Below are positions 26,301 to 36,845 of a stretch of DNA of 64,000 nucleotides, piece after piece. Position 1 is the stretch's first letter; every line of letters begins with the position of its first letter. The notes under the pieces were generated by a model that saw only the letters and a list, made by a program, of their open reading frames with translations, did not search any database and was not told the DNA's origin. The stretch is taken from contig VZSF01010491.1 of assembly GCA_013398295.1 (NCBI GenBank), positions 1,257,003 through 1,321,002 of the forward strand. The letters are read 5' to 3'. Source of the stretch: Chionis minor. Its lineage: Eukaryota; Chordata; Aves; Charadriiformes; Chionididae. The position numbers were made by a program, and so were the translations under genes.

Positions 26301-27271
26301 ATGGACGTCAGTGTCCATCTATCTTGTGGTCAGTTGCCCAAGCAGAAAAACTGTAATGGAGGAAAGGAAGGAGGTACTACAGAAGGGAGTCCACTGTTTC
26401 GGTTACCAAAGACAGGAAAATACAATGTCACACAGAACATGTGCTTTTCTTATATTGCTCAAAATAAGAACTTCTCCGTGGACAGCTTGGGTAAATACAC
26501 AGAAGGCAGAAGGGAAGGTTAAGTACAGCATTGTTTCCCTTCCCACAATACAGGGAAGTCTAGCAAGCAGAAAAACCTAGTTTCATAATATACTGCAACA
26601 TCAGACCATCAGAAGGCACCAAATCAAACAATGCAAAATTTCTTTGCAGATCTACTACATTGTGATGGCTTATTTTTCTCCATCACTTAACAACTCCAAA
26701 TTTTAAAGAGGCAGTTAATCTTCTGCTGTTATTATTATTATTACATTTATTTACTTAATATATGTCAAAGCTTCATCTTATTTTTTCTACCTATCTATAT
26801 AACTAGGTAGATAGATGTCAGTTTATATAGTTTATGCATTTGAGACCACGAATGACTTGGAGCACTTTAAAAGTTTCAAAGCTGATAAACAAGGCCAAAC
26901 AGCTCAAGGGGTATTACAGTAGTTGTTCAAGAAGGCCGCAATATCCAGTAAATAGTTATTTTAAAAAAAAAAAAATCAACCCTTACATTTTGAAATTGAG
27001 GGTTCTCTGCTTCCAGATGTGTGTTTTCCCCTCCCCAAAAGACAAATGCAGACAAAGCATCTACTACCAGAGTAAATAATTATTTAATTATAGCTATCAG
27101 CCCTCCACTGTTACAAGCACTGGTTGACACTTGCTAAAAGCCAGTAAAGTTACAAATACAGAATACTGTGTAATTAATCAATATCCAGACAAAAATTACT
27201 GTAGAAGCTAGGGCAAAGCAAAGAGTATAATTCTATCACATCTACACTGTATCAACAGTGGACTGTATCTC

Positions 27272-28092
27272 TGTGGTGGGTTGACCTTGACAGGCTACCA
27301 GGTTCCCATCAAGCCACTCGGTCACTCCTACCTCCTCCCCCCAGGTGGCAGAGCGGGATGGGGAATGGCAGTTGTGGTGAGTCCATCACACACTGTCTCT
27401 GCCGCTCCTCCACCATCACACTCTTCCCCTCTTCCACTGTGGGCTCACACCCACAGGAGACAGTCCTCCGTGAACTTCTCCGATGTGGGTCCCTTCCATA
27501 GGGTGCAATCCTTCAGGAACAGACTGCTCCAGCATGGATCCCCCACGGGGTCACAGATTCTGACAGAAAACCTGCTCCAGTGTGGGCTCCTCTCTCTGGG
27601 GCTGCTAGTCCTGCCAGGAGCCTGCTGCAGCGCAGGCTCTCCACAGCATCACAGCCTCCTTTGGGCACCCACATGCTCCAGCGTGGGGTCCTCCACAGCC
27701 TGCAGGTGGGTATCTGCTCCACCGTTAACCTCCACGGGCTGCAGAGGTACAGCCTGCCTCACCATGGTCTTCAGCATGGGCTGCAGGGGAATCTCTGCTC
27801 CAGTGCCTGGAGCACCTCCTCCTTCTTCACTGACCTTGGCATCTGCAGGGTTGTTTCTCTCACATATTCTCGCTCCCCTCTGCAGCTGCAGTTGCACATA
27901 TTTTTCTCCCCTTCTTAAATATGTTATCACAGAGGTGCTACCTATGTCGCTGACTGACTCAGCTTTGGCCAGTGGTGGGTCCATCCTGGAGCCAGCTGGA
28001 ACTGGCTCCATCCAACACAGGGGCAGCTTCTAGCGGTTTTTCACAGAAGCCACCCCTGCAGCCCTTCCGCTAGCAAAACCTTGCCACATACA
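27272..28092 (-). mobile_element. solitary LTR-like element of an avian endogenous retrovirus family
   Basis: A GC-rich block of about 820 bp stands out sharply from its AT-rich surroundings. It begins TGTGGTGGGTTGACC and ends CCACATACA, giving TG...CA ends. It resembles an LTR repeat that I recall as widespread in bird genomes (TguLTR5-like; the name is from memory). Compared with that memory a middle segment seems to be missing. It contains degenerate tandem units built on CTGCTCCAGnGTGGG. No internal gag, pol or env coding was seen, and no clear target-site duplication. The open frames on both strands (250 codons at 27281-28033, 120 codons antisense) are by-products of its composition. Orientation is tentative. 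Confidence 0.6.
27470..27800. repeat. degenerate tandem repeat inside the LTR-like element
   Basis: The core CTGCTCCAGnGTGGG/CTCCAC recurs at irregular intervals of very roughly 60 bases, for example near 27526, 27571, 27672 and 27714. Neighbouring copies share GGGTCACAG and CCTGCCAGGAGCCTG-like linkers. Boundaries are approximate. Confidence 0.6.
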
Positions 28093-28583
28093 CTCAGTAC
28101 AAACTATAAACAGTGAAACATTTTTACCGAATAGAATAAAATCACTGGAAGCAGAAAAGCACAGCATCGGTTTGAGAGACCATCACCAATGAAAGAAAGC
28201 AAGAACAACAAGAATAAGCTTGGATATACATTAAATATTAATCCAGAAGAGTCTCCTGGAATTCTTTGATGATTCCCTGCACACCCCGTCATCCAAGTAC
28301 CTGGCAGCTCAAGCACCTGCAGATCTGCCAGAACCTCATGGGACATTTTTGTTTAGCCGCATGTTTACCTATGCTTTGATATCTAAATAATACGCAAAGT
28401 AATACAGATCTATATAAACTCTGCATTTTCAGTCTCTTTGTCTGAATTTTAGAAAAGGAATTCAATATGCAATCACCCAAGTTAACAGTTTCAGCTTTCA
28501 AAGTCTTTCAGTTTTCATCAAGAGCTACAGGTGTGCACTACTTTCAGTAGTTGCTGGTGTAGCTAAATGCTTCTCATAGGTTG

Positions 28584-28660
28584 GTAAACAAAAAAACCAA
28601 AAACAAAACAAACCCCACAAGAACAACAAACCAACAACAACNCCAGAAAACCCCCACACA
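28584..28660. repeat. A/C-only low-complexity tract with one N
   Basis: Almost entirely A and C on the plus strand, so G/U-rich in an ERBIN transcript. The base at 28642 is unresolved (n), consistent with sequencing difficulty. Confidence 0.85.
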
Positions 28661-30612
28661 GCCTCCAAAGTACCGTGCTGCTTTGAAAATTCTGAACTCC
28701 GGCTTGTTACAAGCAGTATTTAGGTTCACACTAATTTTGTTCCTAATCTCTGTTAATTTGCTCAAAAAGCAATAGTTTCACTGTACCGATAGTCCCTTAA
28801 ATTTCCCGTTTGATGCTAACAGGATGTGACCACTTACGGTCTAAGCTGGTGAAAGCACTTTCTGCCTGCCCCATCCCCCACCAAGCCTTTCAGAAGGATG
28901 TTTACCAGTTACATCAGCAGCAGAGCCAAAAATGAAACCAGCTATCACATATTTATACAGAAAGGCATGAACAACTAGGCACAAAAATATCTGGTCAGGT
29001 TCTTTTTAGCCTACTCCACTATCTACGAGCAAGTTCATAATTATTGCAGCTGAGGATGTGTAAACATAGGAAAGGGAAAGATCATGTTGGGGAGCAAATA
29101 ACCTGACTTCCAACCTGACAAATACAAGAAAGCTTATTTGGCCAACTGACAGAAGTCGCAACATACTCCTATTGAAACAAAGAATTATGCAAAAAAAACC
29201 CCATTTACTAAGAATCTTTTTTTTTTTCCCACTAAAAAACCACTAAAATAATTGATTACTACTTCTACATTAAAGAATCAGTAGGAAATGAAGCTCCCTA
29301 TACGGGAAATAAAAACATGAACTAGTCTGTCTTTAGAGATGTTAACGGTTTTTCCTCATCCTAAAGCAGCAACATGCACCATAGAAGACACCCAGACATA
29401 GGCTATTTGGCTTGTTGATGAAAGAGGCTAGAACTGTGAAAACTCACATAACAATTTAAATTAACATCTTTCAGCTTACAAGAGTAGTAGTCCTCATGAA
29501 TTTGGTGAAACTGTAACATTATTAGCTCCTACAGTAAAGACAACAATTACCCTTCATTCTTTAACCTCAAAAATGATGTGGCTCCTCTTGCTCATCAGCA
29601 AATCGTGTAAAGAAGCTGGGGGGAGTTGTGCTACGGGTTCGTTCGGGTTTCCTGTACATCAATCCAGTCCTCTTAGATGGGAATGGTGAGGTCTTAATTT
29701 AACAGGCAGCAAGAGGCACCTTGCAAACCTTAGCTTGGAAGTTTGTTTCTCTACAATCCTTTTCCTTGTTCTCTTTAGCAGAGGAAAGTATGGCTCAAAC
29801 CTGACGGCCACTGACAAGAAGCTGAAATATGAAGAGACTGCAGATACTGTGAAGAGACTGCCTCTTTGTAAGTGGCACTGGCATTCTCTGGTTGAGGTGT
29901 CAAAGCCTCATTTGATGACAATGCCAAGTTAAGGTATTTTCACCTCCATCTCCCTCTCATCCAGGCTATTTCTTTCTGTCTCTTCCGGGAAAAAAAAAAT
30001 TGCAAAACTGGAATAAGTATGTCATTCGTTTCACTGAATGAGACTGGCCAACACTCAGGTCAGTACAAATCACTGAACCACAGTGCTGTGATGTAGGGGA
30101 GAGAACAAGCAGTAGGAAATAAAAGGGGTTCTGGAACCATTTCACCATTTTAATGTGAAGCTACAGTCTGAGACTCCCTGCTTCTGATAGGAAAACAATG
30201 CTCAACTGCGGCCATGGCTGCATGTCCTCATGCAGGCAGGGAACACCAAATAACACACTGTACTCGCTCATGTACAGCACTCAGAGCAGAAGAAATAAAA
30301 GGCATTACTCATGAAATTACAATGGTGAATGGTAACAACAGGACGAGGAACATGTTAGTAAATACAGTAAATAATAAGCAATTGTTAAATGCAAAAATAT
30401 GAACGATGCTTGCTGCAGTTTTTCAGAAAATAAAGGGAACAGGAAGGGCAGAAATCAGTTTTGCTTTTACTGATTCAACAGCTGCTCGGATGTAAGCAAA
30501 ATCAGTAATACTTTACTCCTAGCTTGCTGAAATAAATACAAAACTCAAACCTGGTAACAAAACTCAGAAGTTTCTCTTGGGGTTAACTACTTTCCAAACT
30601 CTCAGTGCCTAT

Positions 30613-30735
30613 TAAAAAAAAAAACAAACCACCAAAAAAAACCCAAACCCAAAAAACCCCCACACAAACAAACAAAAAAACCCAAAACACCACACCACCA
30701 AAACAACAGCAAAAAAATCCCACCAAAACACCAGA
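30613..30735. repeat. A/C-only low-complexity tract
   Basis: About 95 bases from 30614 contain no G or T at all, with runs of A7-A11 alternating with C3-C5; the tract then becomes slightly mixed. In the ERBIN sense it reads as G/U-rich RNA with several G-tracts. Confidence 0.9.
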
Positions 30736-33700
30736 AAGAAACAGAAACACAGACCCACCTTGAAGGGCCAAGGCAACAAGATAATTTCAGCTAACTCCCA
30801 GAAGATCTATGCTAGGTGTGAATTTTGAAGACAGCTGCTTAAATTACCTTCTTCTTGAATTCTATGAAGTAAATTCTAACCAAATTTCAATTCAGTATTT
30901 GTTTTGTTTTGCTTTAAAACATTCAGAAATCCTTTACACAACTGAGATCTGAAGTTCTTGATCAAAATATTTTATAAAACCTCTTAGTTACAAGTGTTGA
31001 TGGCATTAATAACAATCAATAACTATTTTCTTGGTTCAACAACAGCACTCTTCTGCTTTACTCTAACTAGAGAGTATCTAACTAGATATTTGTTGCAACA
31101 GTTATTTTCCAGATTTATCTAGACCATGCTAAAACAAACCTGAAGAGTTATTATGACAAGTAAAACCCACTGTAAGTATATCAAAAGAAATCTTTGGAAT
31201 ATTCATTTCTATTCATTTCTGTAACTGTAAAAAAGCAGCAATGCAACAAAGCAGTCAGTACTTGGCCTTATCATGCCAAAAGCTTACAACGACAAAAAGA
31301 GATTGATTTTTTAAAAACAAAACAAAAAAAGCATTATTTTTAAACTGAGAAAAAAGCAGCAAAAAAAACCTCTTGGCAAATACCTACATAATAAAATATT
31401 CTACTTCAAATACAGCCTTTATCTGAAATGCAGTAGTATTCAATATTCTTATAATCCTAGACCAAGCCATCGCTAAGGCACAGGTATAAGAGTACAGATC
31501 TGTAATTTAAGGCAAGAGCCCTTAGGGAAACACCCACAGCAAAAAAAGATGAGGAAATTTTTAGATCAGTTTAGGTAAAAAAAAAAAAATTGAAATGTTC
31601 TGATACCCAAGCAATTGTAATTTTGGCTTTTAATATTTATATTGATTCGTCACATTAACACCACATAGTAACTACGCAATAACACACATCCACACACCCT
31701 GTCACTACACAACTGCAGTCCAGGTAGTTGCAAGGTAATTCTCATACTTTTCCTTTTTTGCTCTTTCTCTGAGGCAGTCCTAGAAACTAAATTTCATCTG
31801 GACAGCCAAACTACCCAAGCAAGTGCCACTATAACCTTTCATCTGAAGAATGGTCTCTAATTGTATGCCATTAACAATGCTGCTGAGATTAGCATTAGAT
31901 CTGAGCTTCACTTCTGATGTTTGGCTTGATTGCATATTCTTTGAGTAAGTATTTGTAGTGTTACTAAGAAAACGTTTAAGAGGAATAAATTGATTTTTAA
32001 AATAACTGTGCTTGAGTCTCACTCATTTCTCCTTCCCAAAACAAACCCAAAAAAAGGCCATAGAAATTCAAGAGTATCTACTATGACAAACTGAAGTTTA
32101 AGGGAAACTATAGGAGCCTGTCAAACCATCATGGAATATTCAAAAAACCAAGCTTTTTTTAACAGCCACAACATTGATATTTCAGTATTTCAACACTGAT
32201 GCTTAAAATGGCTTAAGAATTCCTTTACATTAGGGAACTGACATGTTTGGGTTTTCATGTTTGTCACTTTCAAGTTAATACATAGCAGGGAACATGAAAT
32301 ATTTATCCCAATGGGATGCTGAACTCCATCCCCCCCAGTCACCATATCCACCTTTAAACAAAAACAAAAAACCCGAGAAGAAACAACTAGTAATCACAGC
32401 TACTGGGTACAGCTAGCTGTATCAAGCTACTTCAGAACTGCTTTGCTTTCAAAATCCAGTAATTTCTGTATTAGATAACTCCACTTTCTTTCACTGCTGC
32501 TGCAAAAAAAGATCCATGGAAACAAGCAAGACAAGTTCCTGACTTTCTATAAAGAGAAAACAGAATTAAATAATACACATAGCAACCAGACTAAGAGATG
32601 GTAAGCCTGTGGAAGAGGCATAAAACCATATTAAACCCCTTATGCTTCGGGTTTAGTCCTTTGAGGGATTATGTCTGGATCTACTATATGATTAAATGCC
32701 GTGTATCATACACTGTCAACATTTATTCAAGCAGAAAGGAAGAGATACTGTCTTAATTCCTCCCGTTTTAACAAGACAGTCAAAAGAGATGAACCAGCAC
32801 AGAGGAATGGAAGGGAAGAGGCAGTGCTCGTCATTTGCCCATGGGAAGCAGCAAACCTCACGGAGCAGTGAGCACAGCCGAAGCAGCGCGGCAACAGCTG
32901 TTCCTTAGCCCAGCAGAGAATGCCAAAGCACACAAAGCCTACAGCCTCCTAGACTACACAAAAGGCTGGAAAAGGCGAGAGTGTACACATGCTTCTATCT
33001 TCTTAAGTATGTGCTGTCTGTAGCAATGCCAGATAAAAACATGCAGAAGGTTTTATATGTTTTAAACTGGTATTTTATAGCACACGTCAAAATTCCAGGC
33101 ACTGAACTGTCGATGTTTATTAGCGTTTCCACAATCTGAGCAGCACTATTAATAAAATCAGAGCAGATGGAACCTGCTGTCATATGTTGGGTTTTTCTTC
33201 ATAGGGAAAGGGGGTGGGGGGGAATTAGCAATAATGACTCGTTCACAGAAATTCATAGAGAAGTTCTGAAAACAAAATATTCTATTGGGCTTTTTTTTCA
33301 TTCATGAGAAATACTTGCCTCTAGAAATCCTTACAATATGAGGCAAAAGCAATTTAGTGCCATCTGCACTGGCATCGTTTAATAAAGAAAAAAGCTGATG
33401 CTGAACACGTGTTGCTTTTCCATAGAGCTTTGAACAGAAAATTGAACTTTATTTGGCTTCTTAATACTTTTCATGTCCTTAAGTATGCACTCTAGCTAAA
33501 GAATGTCAATACACCAATAACAGTAATGACATGATGCAATGCTTGCCTAGGCTTTACGTCAGCAAAACAGAAAGGAGGACAGCAAAAGACAGTAAGAGGC
33601 CCAACAAGCATTCAAAGCATTTTTTCAAGCATCTTTTATTCACATTTTTCAAAAAATATGCTTATCTTTCTTAAGAACTAAAAGTAAAATTACTCTAAAA

Positions 33701-34017
33701 AAGCAGTATAAAGTGGTAAAGCTGCACAAGCTAAAATATTTAATAATGGACACTGAGCTTTAAACCAGGAATATTTTCCTGCAACTTAGTTTCCCATATA
33801 CCTCCCATGCTAGATATGCACACAATTACATATAAATACGTATCATTCACTTGGCTCTTCAACAGGTATTTTTAACTAAAAATTTGCCTTCAGAACGACA
33901 TGAGAGATGATGCAGAAAAAAAAAAATCAAGTGCTATGGAGGCGATTATTACAATATATGAATAAAGAAGAGGATTTCTATTTTAATATACTGTGCAGCT
34001 GGTTCAGACGTACTTAC

Positions 34018-34073
34018 CACTGCGTTAGTTTTTTCTCCCTGGTGCTTCTTCCCTGAGCTTTCAAAGCCAACAT
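34018..34073 (-). promoter_or_regulatory. upstream ORF start (20 codons, spans splice junction to 23340)
   Basis: The ATG at 34073-34071 opens a frame of 18 codons plus two bases in the candidate 5'UTR exon. After splicing to 23346 it continues TGT GCC TGA, giving a 20-residue basic peptide (MLALKAQGRSTREKKLTQCA). The stop codon (23342-23340) is followed by two bases and then the ERBIN AUG. This spacing suggests control of Erbin translation by leaky scanning or reinitiation. The context of the uORF AUG is weak at +4 (T). The feature exists only if the two exons are joined as predicted. Confidence 0.5.
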
Positions 34074-34074
34074 T
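34018..34074 (-). other. ERBIN: candidate ERBIN 5'UTR exon (57 nt, non-coding)
   Basis: On the minus strand this segment is bordered by acceptor TTTGTCTTAAACAG (ending at 34075) and donor GTAAGTACG (34017 onward), both close to consensus. It lies 10.7 kb upstream of the start-codon exon and reads in the same direction. It carries no continuation of the Erbin frame, so it would be untranslated leader. Its only ATG (34073-34071) opens a frame that crosses the splice junction. The ERBIN assignment is inferred from position, strand and splice-site quality. No transcript was available, and it could instead be a cryptic exon. Confidence 0.62.
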
Positions 34075-34741
34075 CTGTTTAAGACAAAGGTACAAAAATT
34101 TTAGTCAACCCTATCCCTACTACGTAAGAACAAACTGACATTTTATTTTATTGGGTATTTGCTTGCTTTCAGAGTTTCGGTTTTGTTTTATAAAAAGTTG
34201 TACACGTGTGTGAACAGCAGCTTTTAAGAACTCAGAGAACTTGAAAGACTTTCAAGACAGTAAAAACTACATATATACTTTGGGGAGAGATTATTTTGTG
34301 TGTAACATAGTATAAAACATTTCTTTTTATCCTACTTCGATTTTGATTTTATATCATTCTTCCTACCAAGTTGTTTCATTCCTACGCCATTTTAATTGCT
34401 CTATTAAATTAGTAAATCTCTTACATTAGATCTCTCTTGTACACAACTAAAGAAAGTTAAAAAATAAATCAGAAATTAACAGAACATGAAAAGAGTATAA
34501 TTAACTTTAAGATTGTTTTAGAAAGTTGCAACACATTTAATAAGGCATATCAGACTACTGACACTATCTTTGCTGAAGTAGATCATAAACAAAAAAAAAC
34601 ATTCAATACATTTAACTGAACACATTAAAAATTAGTGGCTGGATCTATGGAAAGGAAAAATTTTGCCTCCAACTAAAAACGAAGTAGAACATATCTTCAG
34701 AGAGATTAAATGTCACTATGGTTATACACATCACCTAACTG

Positions 34742-35579
34742 AGCATGAACAGCCCTGAACAAGCTTGAGAGGTGGGCCCATGGAACCTCATGAAATTCAA
34801 CAATGCCAAGTGCAAGGTCCTGCATGTGGGTTGGGGCAATCCCATGCACAAATACAGGTTGGGTGGAGAACGGATTGAGAGCAGCCCCGAGGAGAGGGAC
34901 GTAGGGGTTTGGTTGATGTAAAGCTCAACGTGAGCCAGCAATATGCACTCACAGCCCAGAAGGCCAACTGCATCCCAGATCGTGGGCTGCATCAAAAGCA
35001 GCGTGGCCAGCAGGTTGAGGGAGGTGATTCTGCCTCTCTGCTCCACACTAGTGAGACCCCACCTGGAATACTGCATCCAGCTCTGGAGCCCCCAACATAA
35101 GCAGGACACGGACCTGTTGGAGCAGGTCCGCAGGCAGGCCACGAAGATCAGAGGGCTGAAGCACTTCCCCTGTGAGGACAGGCTGGGAGAGTTGGGGTTG
35201 TTCAGCCTGGAGCAGAGAGGGCTCCAGGGAGACCTTGCAGCAGCCTTCCTGTACTTAATGGGCGCCTACAGGAAAGCTGGGGAGGGACTCTTTTATCAGG
35301 GAGTGTAGTGATAAGATGAGGGGTAATCATTTTAAACAGAAAGAGGATAGACTTAGATTGCATACTAGGAAGAAAATCTTTACTGTGAGGGTGGTGAGGC
35401 ACTGGAACAGGTTGCCCAGAGAAGTTGTGGATGCCCCATCCCTGGGAGTGTTCAAGGCCAGGCTGGATGGGGCTTTGAGCAACCTGGTCTCGAGGGAGGT
35501 GTCCTTGCCCATGGCAGGGGGGTTGGAACTAGATGATCTTTAAGGTTCCTTCTGACCCAAACCATTCTGCAATTTTATG
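34742..35579 (+). mobile_element. CR1 LINE, 5'-truncated (ORF2 C-terminus and 3' end)
   Basis: A plus-strand CR1 copy from the region just after the reverse-transcriptase catalytic motif to the 3' end. Typical stretches are [18 protein letters not shown] (in the 34943-35308 frame) and [18 protein letters not shown] (in the 35316-35543 frame). The ORF is split by small indels near 35310. The tail is degenerate (ACCATTCTGCAATTTTATGA). Its distal part is nearly identical to the minus-strand copy at 49284-49748. It lies about 0.7 kb from the candidate 5'UTR exon and is antisense to ERBIN. Confidence 0.93.
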
Positions 35580-35722
35580 AAAAGATGTAGAATAGTTAAG
35601 GAGCTGAGTCAGGCAGAGTATAATATGTCAAATCTGTGGTAACTAGAAAAAAAAAATTACATTGTGGGAAGCACTGGTAATAGCTTCATTCAAAGGATTT
35701 ACCTATAAATGAAACTTTATTT

Positions 35723-36845
35723 CATAGAATCACAAAATGTTAGGGGTTGGAAGAGACCTCTGGAGATCATCTGGTCCAACCCTCCCTGCCAGAGCAGGTC
35801 CACCTACAGCAGGTTGCACAGGATGGCATCCAGGCAGGTTTGGAATGTCTCCAGAGTCAGAGACTCCACCACCTCTCTGGGCAGCCTGTTCCAGTGCTCT
35901 GCCACCCTCAAGGGAAAGAAGTTCCTCCTCATGTTCAGATGGAACTTCTATATTCAAGTTTGTGCCTGTTACTTCTTGCTCTATCACTGGACAACACTGA
36001 AAAAAGACTGGCCCCCTCCTCCTGGCACCCTCCCTGTAGGTATTCACAAGCATTGATGAGGTCCCCCCTCAAGTCTTCTCTTCTCCAGACTAAAGAGACT
36101 CAACTCCCTCAGCCTCTCCCCAGAAGAAAGATGATCCAGCCCCCTAATCATCTTTCTAGTCTTTTGCTGCCCCCTCTCCAGCAGTTCCCTGTCCTTCTTA
36201 AACTGGGGAGCCCAGAACAGGACACAGTACTCCAGATGGGGCCTCACCAGGGCAGAGTAGAGGGGGAGGGTGACCTCCCTCCACCTGCTGGCCACACTCC
36301 TCTTGATGCACCCCAGGAGGCCATTGGCCTGCTTGGCCACAAGGGCACATTGCTGGCTCATGGTCATCCTGTTGTCCACCAGGACTCCCAGGTCTCTCTC
36401 TGCAGAGCTGCTTTCCAGTAGGTCAGCCCCCAACCTGTGCTGCTGCCTGGGGTTATTCCTCCCCAGGTGCAGGACCCCACACTTGCCTTTGCTGAATTTC
36501 ATATGGTTTCTCTCTGCGCAGCTCTCCAGCCTGCCCAGGTTGCACTGAATGGTGGCACAGCCTTCTGGTGTGTCAGCCACCCCTCCCAGTTTTGTGTCAT
36601 CAGCAAACTTGCTGATGGTCCACTCTGTCCCCTCACCCAGGTCATTGATGAATACACTGAACAGGACTGGACCCAGTACTGACCCCTGGGGAACACCACT
36701 AGTCACAGGCCTCCAACTCGACTCTGCCCCACTGATCACAACCCTCTGGGACCTACCTGTTAACCAGTTTTCAATCCTCCCCACTGTCCATTCATCTAGC
36801 CCACATTTGCTAAACTTACCCGTTTCATATCTTTCCAATAAAAGG
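35723..36845 (-). mobile_element. CR1 LINE with reverse-transcriptase fragment
   Basis: The longest CR1 copy in the window, on the minus strand. A 264-codon frame (36838-36044) runs without a stop. It includes [14 protein letters not shown] at residues 47-60 and the catalytic FADD at 78-81, followed by the usual [20 protein letters not shown] and [15 protein letters not shown] segments. The 3'UTR continues to 35723 and reads ...CCTCTTCCAACCCCTAACATTTTGTGATTCTATGA in the element's sense as overlapping pieces (the plus strand shows TCATAGAATCACAAAATG). The endonuclease and N-terminal RT parts are missing, so it cannot be autonomous. It is sense-oriented relative to ERBIN. It lies about 140 bp from the oppositely oriented copy at 34742-35579. 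Confidence 0.94.

Larger units (their letters stand above)
23347..34017 (-). other. ERBIN: ERBIN intron between candidate 5'UTR exon and start exon (10.7 kb)
   Basis: The intron is bounded by the donor at 34017 and the acceptor at 23348-23347. It contains an LTR-like element (27272-28092), two tracts made almost only of A and C (28584-28660 and 30613-30735), and one ambiguous base at 28642. No coding exon was recognised. The extent depends on the 34018-34074 exon being real; otherwise it is simply part of intron 1. Confidence 0.6.

Noticed and set aside
27281..28033. 250-codon plus-strand frame and its antisense 120-codon frame
   Set aside because: Both lie inside the repetitive LTR-like block, and the open frames follow from its GC-rich repeat composition.
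35730..36548. Several plus-strand open frames of 80-224 codons
   Set aside because: They are antisense shadows of the minus-strand CR1 reverse-transcriptase fragment.
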